From contig CM041086.1 in NCBI GenBank assembly GCA_023079485.1, forward strand, positions 15,632,401-15,696,400: DNA of 64,000 nt, written 5' to 3'. Each line of letters starts with the position of its first letter. Positions within the stretch are counted from its first letter, which is position 1. Below are positions 10,701 to 36,126 of the stretch, one piece after another. The notes beneath the pieces were generated by a model that worked only from the letters and a program-made list of their open reading frames with translations, was not told the origin of the DNA and searched no databases. Source of the stretch: Archilochus colubris. Taxonomy: Eukaryota; Chordata; Aves; Apodiformes; Trochilidae. Position numbers and translations under genes: made by a program.

Positions 10701-13700
10701 AATGGAGAAAGGTGATTTGTTCTGGTAGTTCTGATATGTATTTGCTTCCTTATCCTGACTGGAGAAAAGCACATTACAGAGAAATGTTTTATCAGTAAAG
10801 TAACTTTTCACGCTTGAATATATTTTGTAAGTTTTTTAAATTGTTCAAGACCTCTTGTAAGATTAATTTAAAAGAAACCAAACAAACCAAAAACCTACCT
10901 GATGTTCTAATTTTTTAATTATTATTAGAAGTTTTCATAGTTTGTTCTTGTGATATTAAAACTGCAAGAAATCACTTGTGGCTTCCCTATCTTTACTACT
11001 TGTGTGGGAGGTGTGAGTTACGTGTTCTGATTGTTGTGGCATGGTGCTGGGGCACTGCACAACAGGCTGGCTGTGAGCTCTTCCCAAGTGCCACAGGAAA
11101 GAAAGTGTGTCTGAAATAATAACCCTCTAGCAAATGCCTCACCAAGAACACTGCCAAGCATTGAACACTTCTGGGATGACTAAAGTAACAATCTCAAATT
11201 GACCTTTCCCTCCAAAATTTACTGAATTTAGACTGCTGTCCAACAAATAACCTGGATGAAGTAAAAAAAAAACAAAACAACTTGTCAGATCTTTGGGTTG
11301 TAAATATTTTCACTGAGAACATGTTGTGCCCCCCCCTGCTGTTTCTTTGCTAAGAAGAAATGAAACACCCCAAATAAGGAGCAGTTCATGTGGTAGCTCT
11401 GGTGATCAATCACTTGGTTTTTCTGTTTAAAACATCAGATTACTAATGAACACCTCTCCAGTGTAGGTAGCAGCTTTTAGTTGCTGGCAGTGGAGAGGAG
11501 GATGCTAATACAAGGTCAATGTTTGCTTGGAAACAGAGGTTATAGAAACAAGTTCTAGAACAGATTATTGCCAAATGCATTGTAAATTTCTTGATGTGTT
11601 TGAAGGTGTAGATTTCAGTGAGGCTTTGCAAGAGCCCTTTTTGTAATTATCCTGGGCAAGGCTCTGACAGCTGGTGCAGTGTAAAGGTTTAGAAGTGCTG
11701 GGAAAAATAAACCATAGGGCCAAAAGGCATTTTTGCATGTATGCTGAAAGTGAATCCAGCTCTTTCAAAATTCCCCCTGGCCTTAAGAGAAGAATAGTTA
11801 AGTCTAAACAAGCTTGTCTGACCCCATCTGAGAAGTAGGTCAGTGTTAGCTGAGCTTATTCCTTCAGAAGGCTGGGTTTAATAACATAAATAAATCTGTC
11901 TTGTCATCCTTTGTGTCCAGTGACTGAGTGGTCTGCAGAGACTGAGTGGCCATTTTACCCTGCATCAATCATACAGGTGCCTTGGAATAGATTATTAATG
12001 GGTAAAGTGTTGAATTGCAGTGGCTGATGTTTGTCTTCTTCAAGTCAAATTAAGTTCAGTCCCCATGGGTTTGCAGCATCATGGGTTTTTAAGGTTCCCA
12101 AACATTAGACAATGTACTTATTAAAACAGAAAAATAATGTAACTACTGGGCTTATTACTTATTTGTCAAGGCCTCTGAGTGCAAATAATTCCTTTTGGGT
12201 GTTTAAGTGCTTTGGTGTGTGTATTCATGCCAACAGAGTAAGAATGAACTCAATATGAACTTAGATTTTCAGCTCTGCAATGTAATCTCCTGTCAGCTAC
12301 AGCTCCTGGGCTCTGAGCCTTTAAAGCACATTTTCCTGCAGAACTCACCAGATCCATGATGAATCCTTATGCTCATCTGTGTGAAACAGTCCACAGGGGC
12401 ATTGTGAGTTCTTACGTGTAACTGAGGTCATTTAAGAGGCTTGAATTCCTAATACACTGAAGTTTTACTCTTCTGAAAGGCTTGATTTTGTTATATTTCT
12501 CCCAGTCCTGGGGCAGTGCTGCCTGGTAGGGCACTCTAACCTGGTTTCAGAGTTCCTGTTTCCAGCTGGAGTCTCTGGGCATTGCTTTCATCGGAGAGTC
12601 TTCAAGAAGCTGAGGGCTTCATTCATGTGGCTGGCTCTGTTGTCAGAGAACCCTAACTCCTTTCTGTAACTATCCCACTGTACACTTTCCTTTTAATTTG
12701 TGATTTAATAGGGTTTAAACCAGTATGTGGACTCTAACAAAAGAGTATTCTGTGTGTTTATGGGAAAAACAAACTGTAAAAGAACAGAACACTAAAAAAT
12801 ATTTTGTGTTACAGTTACAGGTTCTACATCATCTTGATAGTAATAACATAAATAAGCAGGGATGTTATTATCCTAAAAGGAATTACAGTTTGTGTAGTGG
12901 TCTTCCACTGGTTATTACTCCCTGGTGAGTCATCAGATGTGAGAAAGCTGGAGGGAATAAAAACAGCTTTTATTTTCTTAGAGATTTACTGCACCCAAAA
13001 ATTGCAATGAGGTGTAGGCATAGGCAATAACAAACTGGCACTATCTCCAGAACAACATAGATAATTCTGAGACTTGTGACTTCATGTGGGCAGGAAGGCA
13101 GATTAGATAAGTCTTTCTGTCCTAAATCTGGGAATATAATAGTTTACCTTTTTACTCCACACTTCCTTTAAGCCAGGAAATACATATGCTTACTCTGAAG
13201 CCTACATTCATGCAATCATAGAATGGTTTGGGTTGGAAGGGACCTTCAGAGTTCATGTAGTCCAACCCCCTGCAGTGAGCAGGGCCATTTTCAATAGATG
13301 AGGTTGCTTAGAGCCCCATCCAGCCTGACACTGAATGCTTCCAGGGCTGGAAGGCCACTGGGCAGGCAGAACTTGCCTGGTGAAGTCATGCAGGCTCTCA
13401 AATCACCTCCCTATCCTCCGTGTAACTTAGCATAACTTCTGGAGGATCTGTTCCATATCTTCCCAGTTACATGGGTGAGGCTGTCAGGTCAGTAGTTCCC
13501 AGAATCTTCCTTTTTACCCTTTTTAAAAAAGGGTGCAATGCTGCCCTTTTTCCAGTCCTTGGACCTTGTTTTTCTGGCTGTCATACCTTTAGAAGCTCTT
13601 ATTTTTTGTGTCTCTTGCCAAGTTCAGCTCCAGCTGTGTCTTGGCCTTCCTGTCCCCATCACTACACAACCAGGGCCCTGCACAGAATTCTGAATTCCTC

Positions 13701-15900
13701 ACTGGAGACACCATGACTGTTAGAAATGTCTGAAGCAAATAAACACATCTGTGTAGCCAGCTGCATTGATATATTTAAATATTTGTAGATGCATGTTGTA
13801 TTCAAATGTATCTGGATAGATGATGTGTATGAGTTCTCTGTATACATGGGGTATATCTTGTTCCAGTGTGAGCCAGTTAATGTATGGTGGTGGTATTTAA
13901 ACATTGGGTTGAAGTGTAACTGTAAGAATAGATGGACTGATGTAAATCAGAAATGACTGCAGTTCACCAAGACCTTGGGATTCTTTCAGGTATTGGAAAG
14001 TACAGATAGAACAGCAGATAATTAGAATTAGATGTTTTGTTAAGTTTTTTGGCAGGAAGCCTTGTGCTTTCCTTATTTGTGAACTGGGTGATGAAGTGCC
14101 CTTTCATAAGGGCAGCCCATTTTTTGTTTTAGGTAGAACCCAAATACTGTATGTTGCACATACTTTGCATCTGGGGGGTGAGGGGGAGACAAATAGATGG
14201 ATTATGAAGATGTCTACAGGGTGAAGCAGATAGTAACCTGCATTTGTGAAATAAAATGGGTTAAACACAGGTTGTAGCACTTAGCACTCCCATTCCCAAA
14301 TACTTTTTAAGCTATTTGTGTGTAATGCCTCTGAGAGACCAGAGTCCTGCCAATGAGCAGCAGTCAGGCAGAAAGCAATGAATCACTGAGGCAGGTTAAA
14401 TAAAAAGTTTTGGATAGCATAATGATTCCCTCTCTCTGATAGGGGAAAACTTTGGTTGTGGCCAGCTTAATTCTTGATTGTACAAGGGAATTTGTACAAA
14501 CCTGGTGGAGCTGATGCGTTGTTTTAGTTACCCCTGTGTGAAAGTGCAGCTTAAGAAATTACATGGGGGGGTGTGTGTATATATTGCTTATGGCTCTTCA
14601 GAGGTCCAAGTTGAGGTAAGTACTTGGGTTTTCCAGAAATACTGTATAAATCCTTGCAGATGGAGGTAGCTGACTAGAATTTTTACTGTTGTCTAACAAT
14701 TTGATAGGGAATTTTAAGAATATTGGCAGTTCATTAGTTTCTCTTGACATCCTTTTTCCCCACCCAGTGCTGAAAACTACATTTTTCCAGCTGAGCTCAA
14801 GATTTCACACACATTGACTGATAAAATGCTGGCATGTAGTACTATTGCATATATTCCCACAGAAATTGTTTCTAGAGCCTGAATCTTTTCATCACCACAT
14901 ACTCCTCAATTATTAAAATGTCCAGGTGTTCACAAGATCCTGTTTGCTGTCTAAGGGTACTTTGCAATCTGGTCTGTGGATGTTGCACTGGTTTTCTACA
15001 GTGATGGTGACCTTGAGAACTGACAGTCCTCTGCAGCTGGACTGCAGCTCATCACTTCACGCATCCATTTTACAAGGATCCCCCATAAAGTTCTAGCAGA
15101 GAAAGCAAGATGCAGTAGTTACCAAATAGAAGGAGAAGCTGAGACCATTTTGCTGTTGGAAAGAATATGCATGAGTGTTATATAGGAAATCTAAGTCTCT
15201 AACATAAAAATCTCTCGTCCTTTGGAGTTAATGTCAAAGCTCCTTTTTCCTGCAGTGTGCTTTGGAGAAAATCCAAACAGCAGCTGGGGCTGTGTAGTGC
15301 AGCACTCCTAGAGAAGGAACTTACTTCTTGGAATCATTCATTAGTCTGAAAAAACCTCACCCTGAAACCAAGACTGAGAGACTGGTAGCATGGCTTGGAC
15401 ATCAGGATGAACCTTTGCCTGCTTAGGTATTTTTGTAGCAAGCATGTACTGTATGTTGTTTTATTTTTAAAGCTTATCTTGTACACAGATACTGGAATTA
15501 CAGCTTTGTGTGAGCAGTGTTACTGATGGCTCTAAAAGTGACCGTGTGTCAGCAAAGCCACAGCACCACGGTGAGGCACCCATGCTTTTTCTTCGTGGCA
15601 ACAGCTGCAGTTTCTAATATCTTTTTATTTTGATAAGTGCTTCCACATAAGGCAAAACAATTTGCTTTAGCAAAATGAGACCCGGCCCTTTACCATCAGT
15701 CGTACCCGGCACAACTATTGACCCTCTGAAGTGTCAGAAATACCTATAATACAACAATAATGGAGCTGCTTTTACTCCTGTGAAATGCTGCCCACCGCAG
15801 TAGCGGTGTAGCCAGGTAACAAAGCGGAATACAAACCGATTCCAAGCATGATATTAAACTAAGATCTGAAGATGATTGATGAGAGGAGGTTTCTGTACGT
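7790..15900. other. intergenic region between NXT2 and KCNE5
   Basis: About 8 kb of AT-rich non-coding DNA between two convergently transcribed genes. Apart from one antisense CR1 near 13.2-13.7 kb and short homopolymer runs, I see no exon, RNA gene or long repeat. The open frames are short and unconvincing. The first few kilobases could contain alternative NXT2 3' UTR. Confidence 0.6.
13214..13720 (-). repeat. CR1 LINE fragment, antisense
   Basis: Starts with the reverse complement of the CR1 tail ('caatcatagaatggtttggg', then 'ttggaagggaccttcagag', then 'tccaaccccctgcagtgagc'). It continues into reverse-oriented CR1 coding remnants, including 'tgggtgaggctgtcaggtca' and 'aagggtgcaatgctgccctt'. 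Boundaries are approximate. Confidence 0.8.
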
Positions 15901-15914
15901 ACGCAACGCGGGTC

Positions 15915-15920
15915 TTTATT
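15915..15920 (-). terminator. KCNE5: KCNE5 candidate poly(A) signal
   Basis: TTTATT on the plus strand reads AATAAA on the minus strand, 93 nt beyond the KCNE5 stop codon. The GT-rich downstream element is weak, so a longer 3' UTR using TTTATT sites near 15.6 or 15.46 kb (plus-strand reading) is possible. Confidence 0.45.
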
Positions 15921-15959
15921 GTAGAAAAGCAGCACAAATCACTCCAGAGAGGTAAAGAA

Positions 15960-16460
15960 CCGCAGCGGTCCCTTTGATCAGTGCAGCCGGGACACCCTCC
16001 AAGCCCCCAGGCTCACATCAGCCGCTCGGCGGGGCCGCTCTCCTCGCCCGGCTGCCCCGGGCCGCCGCGGCCCCAGTCCCGTTCGATGTAGAGGTGATAG
16101 GGATCGTGCTTGGACTCCAGCTTTCGCGAGCGGGTGTAGGCCAGGATGAGCCCCCCGGCCAGGCAGCCGTAGAAGATCATGATCAGCAGGATGTACAGCG
16201 AGGCGTCGGCCCCAGCCGCGCTCCTGGCCCCGGTCCCGGTCGCGCTGGTGTTGCCGCCGCGGCGCAGCTCCCGCAGCAAGGCGTTGATGAGAGCCTGCAG
16301 CCCTTCCGCGTCGCTGCAGTTCATGGCCCGGCCCCGCTGCCCGCCCCCTGCCCGGGGAAGCGGGGCTGGGTGCGCTCGGCTGCACCCTCGGGTGGAGCCG
16401 CTGGAAAACGGACCCTGAGAGTCCGAGTGAGAGCTGGAGCGGACCCCCGGGAGCTGAGCA
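15960..16460 (-). promoter_or_regulatory. KCNE5: CpG island covering KCNE5 and its promoter
   Basis: CpG-dense, GC-rich block in otherwise AT-rich DNA. It spans the whole KCNE5 frame and about 140 bases upstream of the ATG. Open frames in other phases here (up to 173 codons) are composition artefacts. The transcription start is probably between 16330 and 16510 and cannot be placed more exactly. Confidence 0.6.
16013..16324 (-). CDS. KCNE5: KCNE5-like potassium-channel beta subunit, single exon
   Basis: Single-pass ancillary subunit of voltage-gated potassium channels; the mammalian protein modulates KCNQ1. The open frame is 103 residues with a good start context (gggccATGa) and starts MNCS like the human protein. 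Extracellular N-terminus (residues 1-42) has possible N-glycosylation sites at N2 (NCS) and N25 (NTS). The membrane segment (about 43-63) and the following TRSRKLE contain LYILLIMIFY and LAGGLILAYTRSRK, the diagnostic KCNE5 core. The juxtamembrane region carries HDPYHLYIERDW (73-84). It lies between NXT2 and ACSL4, as in mammals, and is wholly inside a CpG island. It is shorter than the 142-residue human protein as I recall it, mainly in the N-terminal linker and the C-terminal tail. No intron is needed. Confidence 0.92.
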   Translation of the reverse strand: MNCSDAEGLQALINALLRELRRGGNTSATGTGARSAAGADASLYILLIMIFYGCLAGGLILAYTRSRKLESKHDPYHLYIERDWGRGGPGQPGEESGPAERLM

Positions 16461-16509
16461 GATAAACCCAGCGGTCAGCGGTAGCGCAGAGCTTTTCAAA
16501 GCTTTATCC

Positions 16510-19500
16510 GTGTCGTTGTTAGCGTGCCCGGAGTTCGGATAAAAAGCAAGAAATCCAAGGTGTCGGCCTCGATGCCCAGCATAGTGCTGTCTGTGTGAAA
16601 TCCAACCTGCACCCCCAACCCTCCGAACAGGGAGGAGAGAGCCTGACGTTTGAAAAGACTAATTCCACATTCTCACAGTGCCAGATTTCATTCCAATGCA
16701 CGCTGACACGCTTGAGGAGATGAAATACGTTAATTGTGTTTGAAAGGTGCAGCTGGAAAAAAAGCAGTCATGTAGAAAACGGCTGAGCAGCCCTCAAAGC
16801 TGTGCCCCTGGGAGCAAGCAGGTCCTGTGCAGGTGACAATGCAGAGCCCTGCTGAGGACCTGCTGGGCTCCCTCTCCCTCAGGACGAGAGCAGAGAACTG
16901 AGAAGAGTCTCTGTTTCACTCAGAGAAGACAGCAAAGTGAGATCCCTTCACAGGCTTCCTGAATTACAGAAGCAAAATGAAAGCAAACTCTTGGGAAAAT
17001 GCATCTCCACCAAAATAAAGCCAGGGAGGAGCTGGCTGGAGGTCATTAAAGCCTCGGCAGCTTACCAGCCCTGCTGCAGGGCTCCTTGTGGCAAAACCCA
17101 CAGGCATCTGAGCCCTGCCTGCTGAGGGAGGCTGTGGGGTACCTGCTGCTGCCCTGCACAAGAGCCAGCACCCATCCAGCACCCACCCAGCACCCCATCC
17201 TGACACAACTAGAGCAAGTCACTGCTCAGAGCTGCTTTGCTGTGGAGTGCAGTAAGAGCAAAGCAATGATGTGTTGCAAAGAAAGGTGGTGGGACACAGG
17301 AGCTTGAGCAGCAATAGGTGTGGTGGTCAGGCACCCACAGGCAGAATTAATGGAGTTACTAAAACAATTGGTAATTAGCTGAAAAGGATCTTAAGCAGAA
17401 AGGCCTGGAGAGGACTGAATGTTGAAATGGGAAAGGAGGCTGATTCTGAGCTGTCCCCAGAATGTCTGTGCTGGAGAGGGACTGAAGCTGCAGCAGACAG
17501 GCAAGTCTTTATTTATTGTTTTTCCTCCTAAGGTTCTGTGCCCATAGTTAATGTATTGTTCTAAAAAATGCTTTGAATGTTCTGAGGGCCTCAAATTTTC
17601 TCTGCTCCTGGGTTGTTTATCTGATATCTTTTAAATTCAGTCTTCATCATGCTTGTAGGTGAATGTGACAGTTGTGTGTGTTACAGATTCACAACCTCCC
17701 CAGCATTTAGTCGTATATTGTGTAGTTTCTTTGTTTCCAGGATGTGGCTGGGGCTGATCATTGTGTTCCATCCCATTTTCCTCTCAGTGCTTTCAGGGAA
17801 AGGGATTTTAGCAGCAGACCAGAATGAGTGCCTGTCTGGGGGGTCACATTGGTGTGGTGTTGACTTGGGCTTTTCATAAGAGTGAAGTCCTGCTGGGTTA
17901 GGCTTTGAAAGAATAGCACCTGGTTTTCCATAATGCTTCTCTTTCAGTCTTTAAGTTGTTCCAGATGAACTACTAGTAAAATGGGATGTTTTGCAACACT
18001 ACGCGCTCTCTTCCTTTTGCCACTTTCCCCTAAGAGTCACAGTCCGTTATTTTTTTGTTTCTCTGTCGCTGAAATATAACTGAGATACCCTCTGGTTTAA
18101 GGATAGTTACAATCTCCACCCCTCTCCCCCCAGTATCAGTGGAATGTGTAAGTTCTAGAATAAAAGTGGGAGATTGCTGACTAGTCAGTAAGATGCATTT
18201 CTGTTGTGCATATGGGTTGGGTTTCTCTCTCTGAGTCCTTTCACAAAATCATGTCTCCTTTAAGCAAAGGTTTTAGCTCAGATGTGTTGCTGGCTTCTTG
18301 CTTTTTAATTATCTACAGGTGACCTACTGAAAGTGTATTGGTGCTAGGCAAGAGCAATGAAACAGGAAAAACAATAGATCATAGCTTTAACTGCAGTTAG
18401 AAGGGCTGAATGTGAAGAAGCCAAAACCAGAGTGATAAATCTTTCTTCACACAGTGACAGGTTTTAATTTGCTTTTCTGCATTATTTTTTGGTTGTGAAC
18501 AATTTTCTTGGCATCCTTCTTGTGAAAGTAAGGACTCTGCTTGCCAGTAAACACTTTGGGGGGGCTGTGTGTAGGTTAAAACTGAACTGGGCTGACTTGT
18601 TAGAAATTCAGCTTGGATTGTGGTATAGCTTTCACTTGCAGAGCTCCTTAAGAAGTCCCTGTCACCACCTGAGTATTTCAACCCCTCACTGCAGTGTCAT
18701 TATTATTCTGCTGCAGGTGTTCAGAGCAGAGATCCAGGTTTTAAAAATAGCAAGGAAAAACGGTCACAAGGTGAGAGCCAGACTATTACAGAAGGGACAA
18801 ACGTGTTCTGGAATGTAGTGGTTATTGGCTTGGGGAGGTAATTACCCTAAGCTCTATAGGGCAAGTACCATATTTTGAACACAGGGACAGAGTGGCCCTA
18901 GTTAAGTGGCCCTGATTAAAGTTTATGAAAACAGGCTGATTGGGAAAGGTTGTGTTTGCTTACACTTGAATGACAAAAAGTAAAGTAGGGCAGGCAGCTA
19001 TGGAGAACAGTGATGCATTCTTCATGTTCACTCCCTAGGGGAGTGCCATAAGTAATAAGCTGATCTATAACCAACAGGAAAGGTCTGGCTTAGATACTGT
19101 GTTGTTTAAAACAAATAAAAACCCCAGCAAGAGCTCCCGGCTTCTGTTAAGTGTTTGAGCAATCTGTGGACTCGCTACCTGAAGTTGTAGCTAGGCTAGT
19201 TTTATTCTGAAATAGGCTCAGTAGAAACCTGTTAAAATAGTCCAGCACTGTTTCAAATCAAGAACTGCTAAGTTACTTCCCCTGCTGCTCATTTATCTGC
19301 CTTTTAAAAAAGTAAGTTGTATGAGGGAGGTGAGGCACTGGCCCAGGATGCCCAGAGCAGCTTTGGCTGCCCCCTCCCTGAAAGTGTTCAAGGCCAGGTT
19401 GGAGCAACCTGGGTTATAGGGAGGTGTCCCAGCCCATGGCAGGAGGGTTGGAACTGGATGATCTTTAAGGCCCCTTCCAACCCAAACCATCCTATGATAC

Positions 19501-20240
19501 GATTAAATTTTGCTTTAATGATCCAAGATCTTGCTTTAGAGGGAGCAGTATTTGTGCCTGGAGTCTGGATTTTCAGAAATAATGGGGAGAGTGTAGGTGT
19601 GGTCACCCCTCTGGAATAGAAGACAAGTGTATGCAGAGATAAGCAAGAGGAACACAGGGACTTCTGGCATCTTTGTGAATGTTCATCATTAATCAGAGTA
19701 TTGGTGTTTCAAAATGGGAGACCAGTTTTGGCCTGTTGTTGATTTTCTTCAAAATGTCTCTCCCCATTAAAGGTGTAGGAAGATTCTAGATACTGCATTT
19801 CCCCGTTGCAAAGGAGTAGTACAAACTACACCTCCTTTCTGTCAGAATGAGAAGATAACAGGCCAACAGCAAATGAGTTCTTAATGTAGTCCTGTTCCTC
19901 CAGGACTGATGTAATCCTGTTGTGTTAAAAAAAAAAAAAGGCAATCAATCCATTCTCAGCAGCACTGAGTTAACTGGAAATGTGTTTTGTTTATTAATCC
20001 AGGTAAAGTCACACTGCTGTAGAATACCTGAGTTTACTCTGTGCATCATTCAGCATGCCATGTAGCAGTTTCACTGACCGTACTTTGTAAATCACCTTTG
20101 TGACACCTTAGGCAAAAAAAAGCACAAGATTTGTTATTTTTAAGGTCCTGATGCTTGAATTTTAGCATCCAAAAGAGAAAAGTATTTACTGTATGTAGTA
20201 GAGTTTAGCCATTAGACAGGCTCAGTAAAAAAAAGACAAG
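16510..20240. other. intergenic region between KCNE5 and the ACSL4 3' end
   Basis: The 5' end of KCNE5 faces the 3' end of ACSL4, both on the minus strand. One CR1 (19325-19505) is recognisable. No coding exon or structured RNA was seen. The KCNE5 enhancer/promoter region may extend into the first kilobase. Confidence 0.55.
19325..19505 (+). repeat. CR1 LINE 3' fragment
   Basis: Clear CR1 3' region: 'ggcccaggatgcccagagca', then 'ggcaggagggttggaactgg', then 'gatgatctttaaggcccctt' and 'ccatcctatgatacgat'. Forward orientation. Open frames over it (100 and 65 codons) are repeat-derived. Confidence 0.85.
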
Positions 20241-20249
20241 CCACACCAA

Positions 20250-23200
20250 AACTAAATACATAATGGAAATTTATTTCTTGTGTTGGATGTAACTGCAGAT
20301 CATTACTAATTTACCACTAGAATACAATCTAGTTTTTTGAAATTGTGGTAGATTTGGGGATTATTTTTTGACTGAGGGCAGGCTCACACACATTCTTAGC
20401 TCATGTCCTGATCCTGATACAGCCAGAAAGTGTCTGGGAACTGCAGTTCAACATCTGGCTTCCTGGCAGGCAGCTCTCCACACAGTGTTATACTCTTAAG
20501 TTTTCTGATCTTATAACAGGCACTGCAATCGCTTTGGATTGGTTAAACACCAGCACACCTGCTGCTAATGGAATAACTCATTGCTTTATACTTTTTTTTT
20601 TTCCCCTTGCAAGCTCTTCAGTGGCATTAGGTACAAAATACCAGGTCTTCTCTTCTAGTTCTCACCCAAAGTTCTGTGTCAAAGCTGTTCCTGAAGGGTG
20701 TCTGACCTTCACTGAGATTTTGAGTGGCAGAGATTTTGATCTATTAATTCAGTATTTAGTAAGGAAATTATTTGAATTTCTGTGTTTCTTTCAAAATGTC
20801 ATAAGTGTCACTCAGGGTAACTCTTTCTGTCTCCTCTTCCACTGGTGACAGCTTTTCTGTGCCTTGGGTAAGTAACATTGTATGTAGTTGAAGGTTAATC
20901 TCTTGTTATGTGCCATTTTTCTTCAGGCCAGCTAAACAACTATAATCACAGATCAAGCTTGCTAACCTCACTGCTATTGTGGCTGTCATCTTTCTCTAGA
21001 CATCCTGTTTTTTGAAGTAGAGGTTATAAATACAGTCTTGGATCAGACATGGCCAAAATGCTGCTTGCTTTTTTTTTTTTTTCTCTTTGAACTTGTTTCT
21101 CAGACATAGGAGTATAATCTTCAATTCTCAACATGAATACTTGCATCTACTTAAAGGTTTCTGGGACCTTCACATTTAGTAAATCAGCTGCTCCCTCACA
21201 CTTCAGTCTTGTCTTGTATGTCCTTCAGTCAAGCACAGGATTTTGTGTTACCTCTATAAAGGTTTTGAAGCCATACACTAGGACTTCCTCATTTTTGATA
21301 GCAAGAATGACATACTTGCTCATCCCAAATTTCCACAAGCTCTGTCACAAAAGGATTTAGAATTCATTAAAAATAAGGATCATTTTTTTACATAGTTGCA
21401 AGTATTATATTTGCAAATAATCCTCAGCTTTGAAGGCAGCCTGATGTAATCCTTCACCTCTCCAAAAGTCTGGAAAGCTGCTGTGTGCTAAAGATGGTCT
21501 TTTGCAGCACATCCACATTTAGTTCATTTCTTGAAAGGAAAACAAGGCCCACTCTAGGCTTTGTTTTCAGTATCTGCTGCTTTTGAGAACTTCTTAAGGT
21601 ATGCTCAGTTTCAGAGAAAATGTGTGAATGGTAACAAGAAATAACTTGTGCAACATAATAAAGATCTTCCAGAACACAAATTTGTTGAACCATTTAAACT
21701 GTATTCCACTTTTGAAATGTTAATGCTGTGTGGATGTGTGTATATATTGAAACAGTAATTCTCAGTCAACCGAGACACAAGATACCTGCAGCCTAGATAA
21801 AATACATTTCATAGAAATACATTCATGGTTAAAAAAAAAATTATACAACCTGCTGACAGACTGAAGTGCAAATAAGTTTCTTACATGTGTTTAACTCTTG
21901 TGATGCTAACAGGCTGACTAAAGGATATTTAGTAGTGACCAATTTTAAACACTGAAAAACTGGTAATGTTGTTCCAGGACAGAGGCATTTACAGATAGGA
22001 TATGGGAAGCATTTTGTGTTATCATAAACCAACCCTATGTGTTTTTAAAAAAATAATTTTCCTTTTTAGAAAAGCTATTTCCTCGTTCCTTTTAGTGACC
22101 ATTTTAGTTCCATGCACAACTAGATACAGTCAGCTTTATATTTTTTCCTTTTTTCCTCTTGATGTTCTTGGAAGATGAGCTGGCAGTGTTCTGGACTGGT
22201 CAGAGAAAGTTATGCTTGGGGAAGCTTGAAGTTGGTCCCAAGGTGAAGGGTTAGTTTAGTTTAATGAGTATATAGCCATAATTTATTTTTGCCAAAATCT
22301 GTTTGAACTGGAAAAAAGAAATATACACATACATGCAATAAAGGGAAAAATTGCCCTGAAATTGCAAGCTAGTATCTTCAAGACAAGCATTGTACAAAAT
22401 CTTTTGCTTTCTGTACAGCAACAATACCAAATAATTCTTAACCATCATATACACAACACAAATATTATCAATAGAAATCTATAAATACTTTTAAAATGAA
22501 TTTGTAATATATAGCAGTTGAGGGCCACAGCTGTACAAAATGTAAGCAACATATATAAAACGATTAAGAAAGTGCAAAGTAGAACAGTATCAAGAGCCTC
22601 CACTTTTTTACAGCATTTATGGTTCAAGTGTGAAGAGCTAGCAGGGATGCAGGAACTCATTTACAATTCAAAAGAAGACACAGGATTCTGCACACAAAAT
22701 TATGAACTATTACTGTCTCTTCCCACTTCTTCACATCTGTGACTTCCAGTTAATAAGCGAACATTTTTATAAGTTTCTGTAAAGAGTTTCAGTTTTCTGT
22801 AAAGTTTCTGTCCCTTTTTATGAGTTCCATAAACCAAAGTTTCCCTGGCCACAGACTATTTTCCATAAGTAAAACAAGACTCCATGAAACAACCTGGTTT
22901 CTGGTTGCCTTGTTATACCTGCCATGCTTAAAAGGTGAACGGAAATACCTTTCATAAACTGAATACAGACTTTTAGTCCCTGATCCTCTACATTACATAC
23001 AGGTAGCCTGTACCATTACTCACATGTATGTGAAGATCTAGAAGATCAGTGCCTTAAAATCAACAACCACCCCTTAAAAAAACTCAACAAACAAAACTCA
23101 TTGGAGTTTCAAATCTACTTAGAGACAACTGCCATCAATTTCACTGTTGTTTGCCAGATGCAAGTTGTGCATTCTGCTTTCAGGTGATGATTTCTCATCA

Positions 23201-23971
23201 GTACCTCCTGTAGCAGTGCAAGTCTGTTGTCTTTTATGCTGTGTGTTCTAGTGGAAAGCTCTGCTTGAATTAAAACACAATGGCAAGTAAAAACGTATTT
23301 GGTGAGTTGGAAGTTGAAACAGTTAATTCAATGCTCTTGAATGAAATTTCAAATAACTTTGTTTTACAAAGCTTTTCAGTTCACCTTCATTTCAGTAAGT
23401 GTACTCTGTACTCTTTTTTAGGCACTGTAAATATGCAAGACACTAACTGATGTGCAGAATAATTCGTCCATTCTCAAGCACTGCATTATTAGTAATCTCT
23501 AGGAAGTTCTTGACTAATGTTGTCCTGTTTGTTTTCAAATGGAGAATGGTAGATTTAAATACTCTTTTCCTGCCTCTCTAGGTATCTTACTATGACAGAA
23601 AAATCACAGTTACATTAATTTTTCACTTTGAAATATAGGCCAGTCTTCAGAATGAAGTAAAAGAGAAGCTGCAAACAGTCTGAATATGCTAGAGAAACAA
23701 TAATAATAAAATTACCAGGTCATGCTGCTTCACATAATGTCTGCCTCCAATCTGTAGATGATCACATGAAAATCTATGAAGACCATCACTGTCCAACCTG
23801 CTAATAATTAATAATTTGGAGTCTAAAATATTCTGTTGTACTTCATAGAGATTATAAAAACCTTCCTCCATTTGGTGTGTTTTCTGAATGTGCGATATCT
23901 ACAGTATACACAGACATCCAAGACTGAGGCATGAGAAGGAACTCTGCACAACTGTCTGCTCAGAGCTTGTT
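20250..23971 (-). other. ACSL4: ACSL4 3' UTR (inferred)
   Basis: AT-rich sequence after the ACSL4 stop with no competing gene on either strand. Mammalian ACSL4 also has a 3' UTR of several kilobases. The distal end is set by the poly(A) signal at 20270-20275; use of the nearer hexamer at 22282-22287 would shorten it to about 1.7 kb. A 104-codon antisense frame at 20534-20848 is not supported as a gene. Confidence 0.5.
20270..20275 (-). terminator. ACSL4: ACSL4 distal poly(A) signal (preferred)
   Basis: Minus strand AATAAA. About 20 nt further on there is a strong GT-rich then T-rich stretch (ttttggtgtggcttgtcttt), the best downstream element I found below ACSL4. It would give a 3' UTR of about 3.7 kb. 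A nearer hexamer at 22282-22287 has no clear GT-rich element after it. Confidence 0.5.

Positions 23972-36126
<12,155 letters not shown>

Noticed and set aside
15974..16499. 173- and 163-codon frames overlapping KCNE5
   Set aside because: Out-of-frame shadows within the CpG island. Only the 103-residue frame contains the KCNE membrane core.
19317..19619. 100-codon plus-strand frame
   Set aside because: Mostly CR1 3' sequence.
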